Source of the DNA: Symbiodinium natans
Taxonomy: Eukaryota; Sar; Dinophyceae; Suessiales; Symbiodiniaceae
Length of the DNA: 24,602 nucleotides
Assembly: GCA_905221605.1 (NCBI GenBank)
Contig: CAJNDS010002745.1
Span: 855,001 to 879,602 of the forward strand
Reading direction: 5' to 3'
Shown: positions 17,276 to 24,602 of the stretch, in pieces
Layout: each line of letters starts with the position of its first letter
How positions within the stretch are numbered: position 1 is the first letter of the stretch
Program-made: the position numbers and the translations under genes
The notes under the pieces: model-generated
Databases searched by the model: none
What the model was told of the DNA's origin: nothing
Seen by the model: only the letters and a program-made list of their open reading frames with translations

Positions 17276-17393
17276 TAGGGTTTAGGGTTTAGGGTTTAGG
17301 GTTTAGGGTCTAGGGTTTAGGGTTTAGGGTGGTGTATTAGGGTTTAGGGTTTAGGGTGGTGTAGGGTTCAGGGTTCAGGGTTTAGGGTTTAAG
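17276..17393 (+). repeat. TTTAGGG telomere-like array with GGTGT interruptions
   Basis: G-strand units broken twice by GGTGGTGTA-like insertions and by TTCAGGG variants. The interrupted block (TTTAGGGTTTAGGGTGGTGT) is itself repeated, indicating tandem duplication inside the array. Confidence 0.95.
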
Positions 17394-17588
17394 AAAAGAA
17401 ACAAGCTTGTGTTCGGAGAACGTTTCAAGGGAAGGCTCAAGGCTGACTCCCCTTGTTGGGAGGCTCCTAAGAAGGCATCTCAGGGGAGCGGGAACGTGCC
17501 ACCCTAAACCCTAAACCAAGAAAGAGAAGCAGCGTCTTGTGCCCCCAACCCGATGAATCCCACAAGTGAGGCTGTTTGATGCACACTG

Positions 17589-17677
17589 AGGTCTTTAAGT
17601 TGGGATGTTCCCCCTTGTACTAACAGTCCTTCATAGGACTCTTAGTACAAGGGGGAACAGCCCAATCTTGAAGGTCT
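17589..17677. mobile_element. foldback (MITE-like) element, family 1
   Basis: Near-perfect hairpin. GTTCCCCCTTGTACTAA at 17607-17623 and its exact reverse complement at 17642-17658 form 17-base arms. Inside, AGTCCT (17625-17630) pairs with AGGACT (17635-17640) around a TCAT loop. Outside, the arms continue with some mismatches: TTAAGTTGGGAT on the left against TTCAAGATTGGGCT read from the right. AGGTCT stands at both ends (17589-17594 and 17672-17677), a candidate 6-base target duplication. No coding capacity. A related copy lies at 4449-4556. A hairpin small-RNA precursor is a less likely alternative. Confidence 0.75.
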
Positions 17678-17934
17678 GTGGAGAGAGCTAGGGCGGTTTG
17701 GGGGGGATGGGTTCAAGAGAGGGCTTGAAAGGGGCCGTGACTTGTAGGACGAGGCAGTCTACACCCTAAACCCTAGACTTTACACCCTAAGCCTACCAAA
17801 CCCTACAGACCCGAAGCGATTGCAGTGCGGAGCATCGGGAGGATGCCTACGCCGCGTCCGCACGCGCTGAACAGAGTCCTGGGCTGATCTTGGGCCGGGG
17901 GGGGTAGGGTTTTGGGATGGCGCCCAGGAACACC

Positions 17935-18150
17935 TTCAACAAGGGTTTTGGGTGTAGGGTTCAGGGTTGACGATGTTGAGGATGTAGTTTTCCCGAAACC
18001 GGGGCTTGAGGGCTGCTAGGGTTTAGGGCTTAGGGTTTAGGTTACCTTCAAACATTATCGCGAAACCAGGGTTTCGGGGTGTAGGGCTTAGGTTTGAGGA
18101 TGTTCAGGATGAAAAGGGTACCTTCAAACATTATCCCGAAACCAATCTTC
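17935..18150. repeat. diverged tandem repeat, about 76-base period
   Basis: TACCTTCAAACATTATCGCG at 18043 recurs as TACCTTCAAACATTATCCCG at 18119. Parts of the unit (GGTGTAGGG, GAGGATGTTCAGGATG, CCCGAAACC) are also found in older form at 17950-18003. Telomere-like bits (TTTAGGGCTTAGGG) lie inside it. Confidence 0.75.
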
Positions 18151-18245
18151 AGCATTTTGCAAGCTACAATCTCAGGGGTGATTGGGGGAAGTGGGGGCTG
18201 TTAAAACTAAGCCCATGCCCTCCTGAGTGTTTCTTTGCCTTGCAG

Positions 18246-18302
18246 CAATCCGTGGGACTCCGATCGCACGAAGTCTTGCATTGTGACATGCCACAGGCTA
18301 AA
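18246..18302 (+). other. candidate coding exon
   Basis: A strong acceptor (GTTTCTTTGCCTTGCAG) and a donor match AAA/GTGAGG enclose exactly 19 codons, QSVGLRSHEVLHCDMPQAK, complete at both ends. The border motifs are among the best in the window. The frame is too short to identify. A minus-strand frame is also open across it (18164-18466). Confidence 0.27.
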
Positions 18303-18917
18303 GTGAGGGTACCAGTACATCGTAACCCCCTGAAGCCTGATTGCACCTCTCCGACCCCAAACCGTCCCAAGCTGTCCGAACCTTTAATTGGGGTTCTTGA
18401 GGGAGCAGGGTTCGTAGCATTGTTCCACATCAAGCTCATGTAGAACATGTCTGGGACTTCCTGCAAGGAAAGCCCATCACGTTCTCAAGGAGACATGGTC
18501 AGAAGTGGCCATCCAGGCACCTGTGTTCAGACTCAGGGAAGCCAATATTACCATACAAATACTGTACTGCTTTAGGGTTTATGGTTTATAAGAGAGTGCA
18601 GGGCATGTTGTCGGGTTTCAGTTGCATACCGCGGCAGGCAGGTATTTCTGAGGATGCTTTACATTTAGAAGTTTGGCCCATTCATGACGAGACACTGGCG
18701 GGTCAGGGCGCGTTGCTGAGCAAGTACCCCTGAAACAAGTGAGTGCTGCGAGAGCCCGGGGTTCAGCGGTACGCAGTTGTTTAGCAAGGGCCGGTATGGG
18801 TCGTCGTCCTCCACTCTTGCAGTCTTACGACAGAATCAGAAGGAAAGCATGACCCTCAACCCCAAGCACTTAAACACTTGTGCACTTGGACATCCCTTCT
18901 CCAGAGCCCCAGCACAG

Positions 18918-18995
18918 GCCGGACTCATGGCGTCGAAAGTCGTCGATGGAGCCCTGCTCGATCAGTTGGCACTCGCGGACGTGAAGGCAGTGCAC
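18918..18995 (+). other. candidate coding exon
   Basis: CCCCAGCACAG/G precedes 26 complete codons, AGLMASKVVDGALLDQLALA then DVKAVH, ending at a near-consensus donor CAC/GTAAGG. Helical, protein-like composition. Same strand and same complete-codon phase as the candidates at 11054 and 18246. No family recognised. Confidence 0.3.
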
Positions 18996-19041
18996 GTAAG
19001 GATCAACACTTAGACCTGCATTGGCAAGCCATATTGTATTT

Positions 19042-19082
19042 GGCATATAACATATATACAGATATCTGCATATACATATCCA
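19042..19082. repeat. TATACA microsatellite
   Basis: Short degenerate TA/CA repeat (CATATAACATATATACAGATA and onward). Confidence 0.75.
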
Positions 19083-19145
19083 TGTGAAGCCCTGTTTAGA
19101 ATCATCGATGCGGGCTTTGGACTTGGAGGGTACTGAGGTTTATGG

Positions 19146-19180
19146 AAACCCTAAACCCCAAACCCTAAGCCCCGGAAACC
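19146..19180 (-). repeat. CCCTAAA telomere-like patch
   Basis: Three to four imperfect C-strand units (AAACCCC and AAGCCCC variants). Confidence 0.85.
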
Positions 19181-19310
19181 CTGAAGCTGTCTTGAGTCTG
19201 AAGCACAGCAAGGGTCCTACATAGCCCTTCGAGCCTGCGCCCAGCCCCAACCAAGTGAACGACACCAGGCTGAGGTCTAGTGGAGCCTTGGGGCTTGACA
19301 GCTTGACAAG

Positions 19311-19383
19311 GTTTAGGGTGCAGGGTTTCGGGTTAAGGATTTAGGGTTTAGGGTTCAGGGTTTACGGCTAGGGTTTAGGTTTA
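19311..19383 (+). repeat. degenerate TTTAGGG array
   Basis: About nine G-strand units with many variants (GTGCAGGG, TTTCGGG, TTAAGGA). Confidence 0.88.
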
Positions 19384-19541
19384 AAGCCATACCCCCAACA
19401 CAAGTATCCGCCGGTCATAGAAGGCTGCCGGAGCGATCAATGCGAACCAGCAGGAGGTCGATGCGCTGCCTGGCCGACGAAGTTCGAACACAGGGCGACG
19501 GTAGGTCACTGGCCCCCACTTGCTTGGGGGGTCCCTAACAT

Positions 19542-19599
19542 GGTTCCAGGGCCTTTTCCTCTCCTGGCCTGCAACGCCGGGGGTTCCAGGGCCTTTTCC
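19542..19599. repeat. 18-base direct repeat pair
   Basis: GGTTCCAGGGCCTTTTCC at 19542-19559 and again at 19582-19599, 40 bases apart. The second copy ends in a CCTTTTCCAG acceptor-like border before a segment reading HEVVDFVLQSSAVTLRENAK. Confidence 0.85.
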
Positions 19600-19922
19600 A
19601 GGGCCTCGTGGCCCTCGGAGTTCGCATGAGGTTGTTGACTTTGTCTTGCAATCCTCTGCCGTGACTCTACGCGAAAATGCAAAGGGATCTCAACGCACCG
19701 GCGGTTGAGGAAGTTTGGGACTCAGCAGAGGTTAATGGAGGGTTTTGAAAGTAGCCGAACTGAAAGCCTTTCAAACCTCAGCCCGACGGCCGCGTTCATC
19801 GCACTCTCAGAGGATTGGTTGGGTCGGGGATGACTAGGTACGAGGGACACAATCAAGCTCGAACAGCAGCAAAACCAAAGCCTCCTGCAGTTCTAGCTGC
19901 ACATTTTGTTTCATACTCCCAG

Positions 19923-20016
19923 TTGTTTCGACCTGTGGCGTTGGCACATAGAGATACACAGAGCATGATCTTGTGGAACCTTCTACCTCGACATCGTTCG
20001 GGACAACTTCAAGCCA
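19923..20016 (+). other. candidate coding exon
   Basis: An excellent acceptor (ATTTTGTTTCATACTCCCAG) is followed by 31 codons plus one base, LFRPVALAHRDTQSMILWNL and LPRHRSGQLQA, then a GTATGC donor. Protein-like composition with mixed hydrophobic and basic residues. No domain recognised. Confidence 0.3.
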
Positions 20017-20029
20017 GTATGCAGTTCTC

Positions 20030-20620
20030 TTAAGCTGGTTTCCGTGCGTGCCCCGGTCTGTTGCAATGTTTCGCGCTTGGTTGCCGCGCTGCCATTAGAT
20101 GCCACAGCTGACGGTACAACACCTCCATGCGAAAGACCCACCCCAAGCAGACGTTATTCCACCTTGCCGCCGGCCGCGAGTGCAAGCGGCTACTGTTTAG
20201 TCCTAGGTAGTCACCAAATCCTCTGTGGATGACTGCTTGGCAGTGAAAAACAGAACCGCGTTTTCCTCCTAACATCACCTGTTTTTCCCGGGGTCGCAAT
20301 TGGTGCTCCTGCTTTGCTGTTTGGTGGCCATCCAGTGCGAAGCTCAGTGGGAGCAAGTCATTCGTCTTCTCAGTACTCATGATCCGTCATGGTCCCTGGT
20401 CCCTAGCTGCATGAATGTGTACGCATGCGTCGGCCACCGCATCATCATCGTCAACATCTTCTTTAGAAGGCACAAGAGCGGAAAAGAGCACAATGAAGGC
20501 GCGCCCAACGAATCCCCTTGAGAAGCGGCGGCTTGATCAGCCGCGTGTGGTTGGTAGATTTGATTTAACACAAGTCTGCTGTATGAGATGCCATCCTCGC
20601 TGTTGTTCATTCTCCACTAC
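20030..20620. other. unassigned region with overlapping open frames
   Basis: A minus frame of 116 codons (20030-20380) and forward frames at 20300-20521 and 20415-20798 overlap. The forward segment around 20331-20369 (CEAQWEQVIRLLS) vaguely resembles the start of a pentatricopeptide-type helix and is bordered by CCATCCAG and CA/GTACTC, but one short helix is not enough to name a PPR protein. Confidence 0.2.
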
Positions 20621-20852
20621 TGCATTGCACAGCAGTGGCGTCTCTGTCCTGTCGACGTCCCTTGCATTCGTTCATCCTGAGTTTAGAGTATTTGTGTACG
20701 CTCTTGTTTGTCATTGGCTGCGTATGGTTCACATGCTTGTTCAGCTTTGCAAACTGGACCACGTACACCGGCCACATATACACAGCCCTGAGCCATAACA
20801 GCCTAAGTCCTGGATCCACAAAAAAACAACCGCACACCGGAACCAAGCTCAG

Positions 20853-20958
20853 GTTCTGTGCCAGTGACGAAGCCGGAGGTTTACAGCACATGCGTCAGCA
20901 CCTGCTCAACGTGGCCCGCCTTCAAGAGTTTCGGTGCAAGCCTGGGAGCCAATGCTGA
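20853..20958 (+). other. candidate terminal exon
   Basis: After CCAAGCTCAG and a single G, the frame reads FCASDEAGGLQHMRQHLLNV and ARLQEFRCKPGSQC, ending at TGA 20956-20958. Charged, helical and cysteine-containing. Another forward frame (20858-21226) is open through the same bases. It would suit the last exon of a forward gene but cannot be linked to the upstream candidates from sequence alone. Confidence 0.27.
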
Positions 20959-20990
20959 AAGGTGCACAAGTGTTCGTTCTAAATGGGGGG

Positions 20991-21075
20991 CTTACGATAT
21001 TAGGGGTACCTTACTGGGGGTCCTTATTAGAAGGGATCCTACTCTTTGGGTTTTCGTAAACCCCCAAATAGGCGG
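20991..21075. mobile_element. possible diverged foldback family 2 element
   Basis: TTAGGGGTACC, GGGGGTCCTTATTAG and a terminal GTAAACCCCCAAATAGG resemble the arms and loop of 7299-7385 and the GGGGGTCCTTAT word at 7425. Relationship inferred by eye. Confidence 0.35.
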
Positions 21076-21548
21076 CAGAACTATGTTACTAACGAGAGGG
21101 TGCGCAAGGCAAAGGCTCCAAGGGTTTCAAGGAGTGTCCTATTTGGAGTATGCCATGTCTGTTGCTAAACCACGCAAGACCGGTGTCTCAATGCCCTTGC
21201 TCGAACATCATATTCTTTCACTCTGAAATGCTGGCAGGTCACGGAGAATGGACTTTTCGGACAAACCCGAGATCAGCTGACCGTGCTGTATGGGGAGATC
21301 GGAATGCGTCATCGCTGAAGTTGAGGGTGCTGGGCTTTTGTTAGGAGTAACGGGGCGGTTTCTGTTCTACTAGGCCAACCTCCCATATTCTATAATATAG
21401 CTGGGGTTCTATTTGGGGGGGTAGGGGGGGTTTTTAATATTCGGGGCGAGTACATGATCATGACTGGCTTGCAGAAGTTGTTAGGGTAGCCGTCCATAGT
21501 CTATAGTCCGACGACAACTAGGAGTTGGGGCTTTTATAGTCGGGAGTT

Positions 21549-21583
21549 TTGGGGTTTAGGATTGAGGGCTTGGGGTTTAGGGA
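21549..21583 (+). repeat. degenerate TTTAGGG patch
   Basis: Four G-strand units with ATTGAGGG and CTTGGGG variants. Confidence 0.8.
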
Positions 21584-21806
21584 GGCAATTGTTGTAATAA
21601 TGGTCTCACTGGCTGCAATACGGCCAGCGGCACTGTCGTAAACAGCAGTCAAGTGCAAGGCGCCCGAAGCAACACACAGCCCTGGATCCAAATCATCATC
21701 ACACAAGATGCCAGGACCCGAAGCCGAACAAAGTTCTGATGTTTCGGTGAACCTGAACCTAGCCGGATCCTACGCAACGTATCCTCCGTGAAAGGCAAAA
21801 TGGCTC

Positions 21807-21832
21807 TCGAAGTGTTGTCTCGAAGTGTTGTC
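21807..21832. repeat. 13-base tandem duplication
   Basis: CTCGAAGTGTTGT occurs twice in a row. A minor local duplication. Confidence 0.85.
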
Positions 21833-21950
21833 TCAACGTGACGTGACTGAATGACTCGCAGCATGCACTCGTGACCATGAATCTAGACAAGGGGGTACCT
21901 CTTCGGCAGTAGCCTTCTTCGGGAGTGCATAAGGAGCCCGTAAACTTAAA

Positions 21951-21975
21951 GGTATGTGTATATATAATATATACG

Positions 21976-22004
<29 letters not shown>
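21951..22004. repeat. TA microsatellite
   Basis: A (TA) run of about 29 bases at 21976-22004, preceded by shorter TATATA stretches. Confidence 0.93.
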
Positions 22005-22008
<4 letters not shown>

Positions 22009-22067
22009 TGCCTGTATGTAGGGTAACCCTGTTATATACAAGGTCCGACATGAAAAATCTAGGACCT

Positions 22068-22100
22068 GAAACCCTAAACCCTAAACCCTAAACCCTCAAG
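22068..22100 (-). repeat. CCCTAAA telomere-like array
   Basis: Four C-strand units ending in CCCTCAA. Confidence 0.9.
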
Positions 22101-22122
22101 GCCAGGATAAATAGAAATTGTA

Positions 22123-22160
22123 CCCTCCAGCCCCTCCAGCCCCTCCAGCCCCTCCAGCCT
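22123..22160. repeat. 10-base tandem repeat
   Basis: CCCCTCCAGC-type units, four in a row, unrelated to the telomere heptamer. Confidence 0.9.
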
Positions 22161-22242
22161 CCTTTCCAGCTCGAGCCCCTCCGGAGCAAAAGCAAAAAAC
22201 AAAACCCGGCAAAGCTCCGAACACAAACCCTATACAATTTCT

Positions 22243-22304
22243 AAAAACCCTAAACCCGAAACCCTAAATAAACCCTCCCTAAACCCTGAACCCTAAACCC
22301 AGGC
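22243..22304 (-). repeat. degenerate CCCTAAA array
   Basis: Seven imperfect C-strand units including CCCGAAA, CCCTAAATAAA and CCCTGAA. A G-strand patch follows at 22374-22430 and a two-unit C-strand scrap at 22563-22581. Confidence 0.88.
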
Positions 22305-22753
22305 TTCAGGACCGTTTCCAAGCCGCCGGGCTGGGAGAGGCTCCGCACGCCGAGGTGCGCCGGGTAGGGGGAGTTAGGGTTTAGGGTTTAGGGCTTTAGG
22401 GCCATTAGGGCTTTAAGGGTTGAGGGGAGGGAGCTTTGGGGCTTCCAGAAATTCTAGGTTCACATGTGTTGGTACACATTCTAGGTGTTTGGGGGGCGGG
22501 GGCGGAGGTTGGAACCTCCGGCTTCGTTCTTTGCTTTCCCAGTTTGAACTCTGCGGTCTCCTAAAACCCTAAACCCTAAAAGTGGTCGGACTCACAGCAG
22601 GAATAGGAGAGAACATGCGCTTCGCAGCATCCAGCATCCAGACATGTGTCTCCCTGGGAAATCCGAAAGTGGGTCGCAGAAACCTTTTCCTTTAAACAAA
22701 CTCAGAATCCCCACCCTGCTAAAGTTGTTGGGGAAAACCCCTACAAGCCCTGG

Positions 22754-22828
22754 CTCCCTCCCCCCCCCTCCCCACCCCTTCCTGTCCCTCCCCCTCCCCC
22801 CCGCCCCCCCTCCCCCCTCCGCTCCCCT
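22754..22828. repeat. long pyrimidine (C-rich) tract
   Basis: About 75 bases that are nearly all C and T on the + strand (CCTCCCCCCCCTCCCC-like). The translations are proline or glycine runs without meaning. Mirror-symmetric C/T runs of this kind can form triplex or i-motif DNA. Confidence 0.9.
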
Positions 22829-22933
22829 GACGTCGGAGGTGGTCGAGGAAGCCTCGATGCGCCTTGAAATGGCTGCTGCTGCTGCACAGTCCGGTGCGAA
22901 CCACCTGGCGGGCGGTTTGTGGGCTTTGTGTCT

Positions 22934-23045
22934 ATCGTATATACACATATACACATATACACGTATACACGTATACACATATACACATACACACATATGA
23001 CACATATGCACATATACACCTCTACACACAAGCACATATACACAG
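22934..23045. repeat. TATACACA-type microsatellite
   Basis: Ten or so units of TATACACA/TATACACG/CATACACA, fairly regular at 8-10 bases. The largest of the window's TA/CA microsatellites. Confidence 0.93.
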
Positions 23046-23865
23046 ATGGCATGGGGAAGTGAGTCGCTGTTTTGTGTCAACGATGCAGCATGCTCCCAGC
23101 CATGGGACGCGTGTTTCGGTTTTGTCAGTTTTTAATCACTGTACGTTCAACATTGTGAGCGAATGTCCTGGGGCTCAATTCGCAGAGCTCAATGCAGATC
23201 TGGTTTTATGACGTTACGCTGATGGATTTGTTCTGGGAGCTTCCTGAGAGATGAGAGAAGTCAACCTCGACGCAGGCCAGCGACATGGCTGGGCACTGGC
23301 GACACCAATTGTGTGGCGGAATGATGAGCCGGCTCCTACACATGCTGTGGTAGTAAGCAGGCCGGTTGCGCCTGCAACTTTAAGGTTTTCAACCAAATCC
23401 CGCGGTTCAATGAGCCTGAGGCTGGGCAGCTTGCTTCAATATTGCTGCTCGAATAGCCTGGCTTGCATTGCATTGAGACAGCTGATATTTAGGAGTTCTT
23501 TGGATCTCGACCGGGATCAAATTCATGACAGGCTGACATTATGGTCCATGTAACGCGAGCATGGGTTCAGTGATATTGCATGTGTCTTAATATTGCTTTC
23601 GCAATGCCTTTAACGAATGCTGGGGTGTCCGTTGAACCATCCTCATGCTCAGCACAAGACAATCTTCCAAGGACTATCCTCACCTTGTAGACACCAGAAA
23701 GAAGCAGGACGCAACAAAAGCTGCGCCTGCCTCCAAGCTTCCCTTGCCCTCTCACCCATTAGTGGGTGACCAAAATCAAATCACGGCATTGTGTGCTCGG
23801 AAAATTCCACGAAACAGGCTCACCTGCTTTTGCAATAATGGTGCATGGACTCTGACGATGGGGAG
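23046..23865. other. unassigned spacer
   Basis: Balanced-composition DNA with no telomere-like repeats. Forward frames at 23251-23553 and 23645-23950 and minus frames at 23214-23396 and 23567-23755 are open for 60-101 codons without recognisable domains. Composition changes sharply to GC-rich near 23870. Confidence 0.35.
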
Positions 23866-23869
23866 GGAA

Positions 23870-24174
23870 GGCAGCGTCGCCCTGGTGCCGCCGGGTGGGG
23901 GAAAAGGGGGTGCTCGTCGAGTCGCTGACGACCCTCGAGCGGGCGCTTGAGCTCGCCGGCCCTGCGGCCTGCGGGCCCTAGTCGCGTCCCGCTGCGCCCG
24001 TAGCCAGGCAGGCGACGTGCAGGCGACGTGCTGGCGCTTCGATGCAGGTAGTAAGCCTGCCCCTGGCGGCGTAGTCTAACGCAGCGGGACAGCTAGCTGC
24101 CTTGCGGGCGGAAAACAGGCGCGGGAAAAAACAAATAAATGTCCTGTCTGTTCGTGACGAGGAGATAGGCGTGA
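23870..24174. other. GC-rich segment upstream of the retrotransposon remnant
   Basis: High-GC DNA unlike the rest of the window. One forward frame reads EKGVLVESLTTLERALELAG before a TAG near 23950. CAGGCGACGTG is duplicated in tandem at about 24007-24028. It may be further, unrecognisable retrotransposon sequence, but no reverse-transcriptase motif (such as the F/YADD box) is visible. Confidence 0.3.
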
Positions 24175-24602
24175 AAGAACGAACAACAATCGGCATTCAA
24201 GGACCTCCTAAACGAACGGGCAGCTTGGCTCTCCGCACTACCCTCCGAGCCAGGCCTAAAACTCCCACCGCCGGCCATGCAAATCGCCCGCACCAAAGCG
24301 CTGCGGGGGCGCAGGATCGACCCGTTCGGCGACCACGCTCTGGCATGCCCGCGCACGGGCCGCGTGGCAGGCCGGAAGGCCATGTCGCCCAGCAGCAGCT
24401 GCTGCACGGACCACGGTACCGGGAGTGCGCGGGGGACCAGCGCCATCCCGCCGCATGGACCTGGCGGTCTACGGGGCCACAAGCTGGGGAGGTGCCCTTT
24501 GCTGTGACGCCACCATGGTGTCGCCCCTGACGCATGAAGGCGAACCGAACCCTCGGGCAGCCACAGTTGATGGGGCCTCGCTGCGCCATGCCGAGCGCCG
24601 GA
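24175..24602 (+). mobile_element. non-LTR retrotransposon (LINE-like) 3' coding remnant, frameshifted, cut by the window end
   Basis: Three forward frames must be joined to follow the protein. Frame A (24175 to about 24368) reads SAFKDLLNERAAWLSALPSE, PGLKLPPPAMQ and RIDPFGDHALACPRTGRVAG. Frame B (about 24372-24409) reads PEGHVAQQQLLH. Frame C (from 24410) reads TTVPGVRGG, then MDLAVYGATSWGGALCCDAT and MVSPLTHEGEPNPRAATVDG to the window end. The GDHALAC block with its His and Cys is the zinc-binding-like tail found after the reverse transcriptase in LINE-type polyproteins; I know this version from dinoflagellate predicted proteins. Against that recollection, residues appear deleted between PAMQ and RIDPFGD (including an expected Cys) and between frames A and B. 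The copy is dead; the catalytic domains lie outside the window or are lost. Confidence 0.8.

Noticed and set aside
20331-20369. Pentatricopeptide-repeat protein (EAQWEQVIRLL).
   Set aside because: A single short helix-like match with no second repeat; the resemblance is too weak.
22592-23080. 162-codon minus frame.
   Set aside because: Spans the TATACACA microsatellite (YVYTCIRVYVYMCI) and the pyrimidine tract (glycine/arginine run); an artefact.
1-24602. tRNA, 5S rRNA, snRNA or rRNA genes.
   Set aside because: I looked for GGTTCGANNCC-type tRNA arms and familiar rRNA or U6 stretches by eye and saw none; a covariance-model scan would be needed to exclude divergent ones.

Overview
This is repeat-rich nuclear DNA from a eukaryotic alga, most likely a dinoflagellate. 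Two signals point there. First, dozens of short patches of the TTTAGGG telomere-type heptamer lie scattered through the window on both strands; dinoflagellates share this telomere repeat with plants, many green algae and chromerids. Second, the right end carries the decayed 3' part of a non-LTR retrotransposon reading frame (GDHALACPRTG, then VYGATSWGGALCCDATMVSPLT) of a type I associate from memory with dinoflagellate genomes, especially Symbiodinium relatives. No database was searched, so a haptophyte, chromerid or green alga remains possible. There are no bacterial-style operons, and I recognised no tRNA, rRNA, snRNA or CRISPR array.

Layout. From 1 to about 7.7 kb: TTTAGGG/CCCTAAA patches with non-repetitive filler, a 59-base G run, and two families of small foldback elements (4.45-4.56 kb; 5.54-5.62 and 7.30-7.39 kb). 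From 7.74 to 9.38 kb: a block free of telomere-like repeats with few stops in one forward frame, possibly an old inserted element. From 9.5 to 10.1 kb: purine-rich DNA with a 30-base direct repeat. From 10.7 to 20.9 kb: short forward-strand open segments with intron-like borders, separated by telomere-like arrays, AT/CA microsatellites, a 62-base tandem repeat split by a TTTAGGG patch (13.6-13.85 kb), a dense cluster of alternating-orientation telomere-like arrays (16.94-17.4 kb), and the best-preserved foldback element (17.59-17.68 kb). From 21 to 23.1 kb: more telomere-like patches, microsatellites and a long pyrimidine tract. From about 23.87 kb to the end: GC-rich DNA that includes the retrotransposon remnant, which runs off the window.

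No complete protein-coding gene can be assigned with confidence. Many frames are open only because of base composition, often three or more at once, and those crossing telomere-like patches give meaningless LNPKP-type peptides. Candidate exons are listed at low confidence, because open segments of about 30 codons bordered by AG and GT are common by chance. The clearest results are the retrotransposon fragment, the dispersed telomere-like arrays with their internal structure, and the foldback (MITE-like) families.
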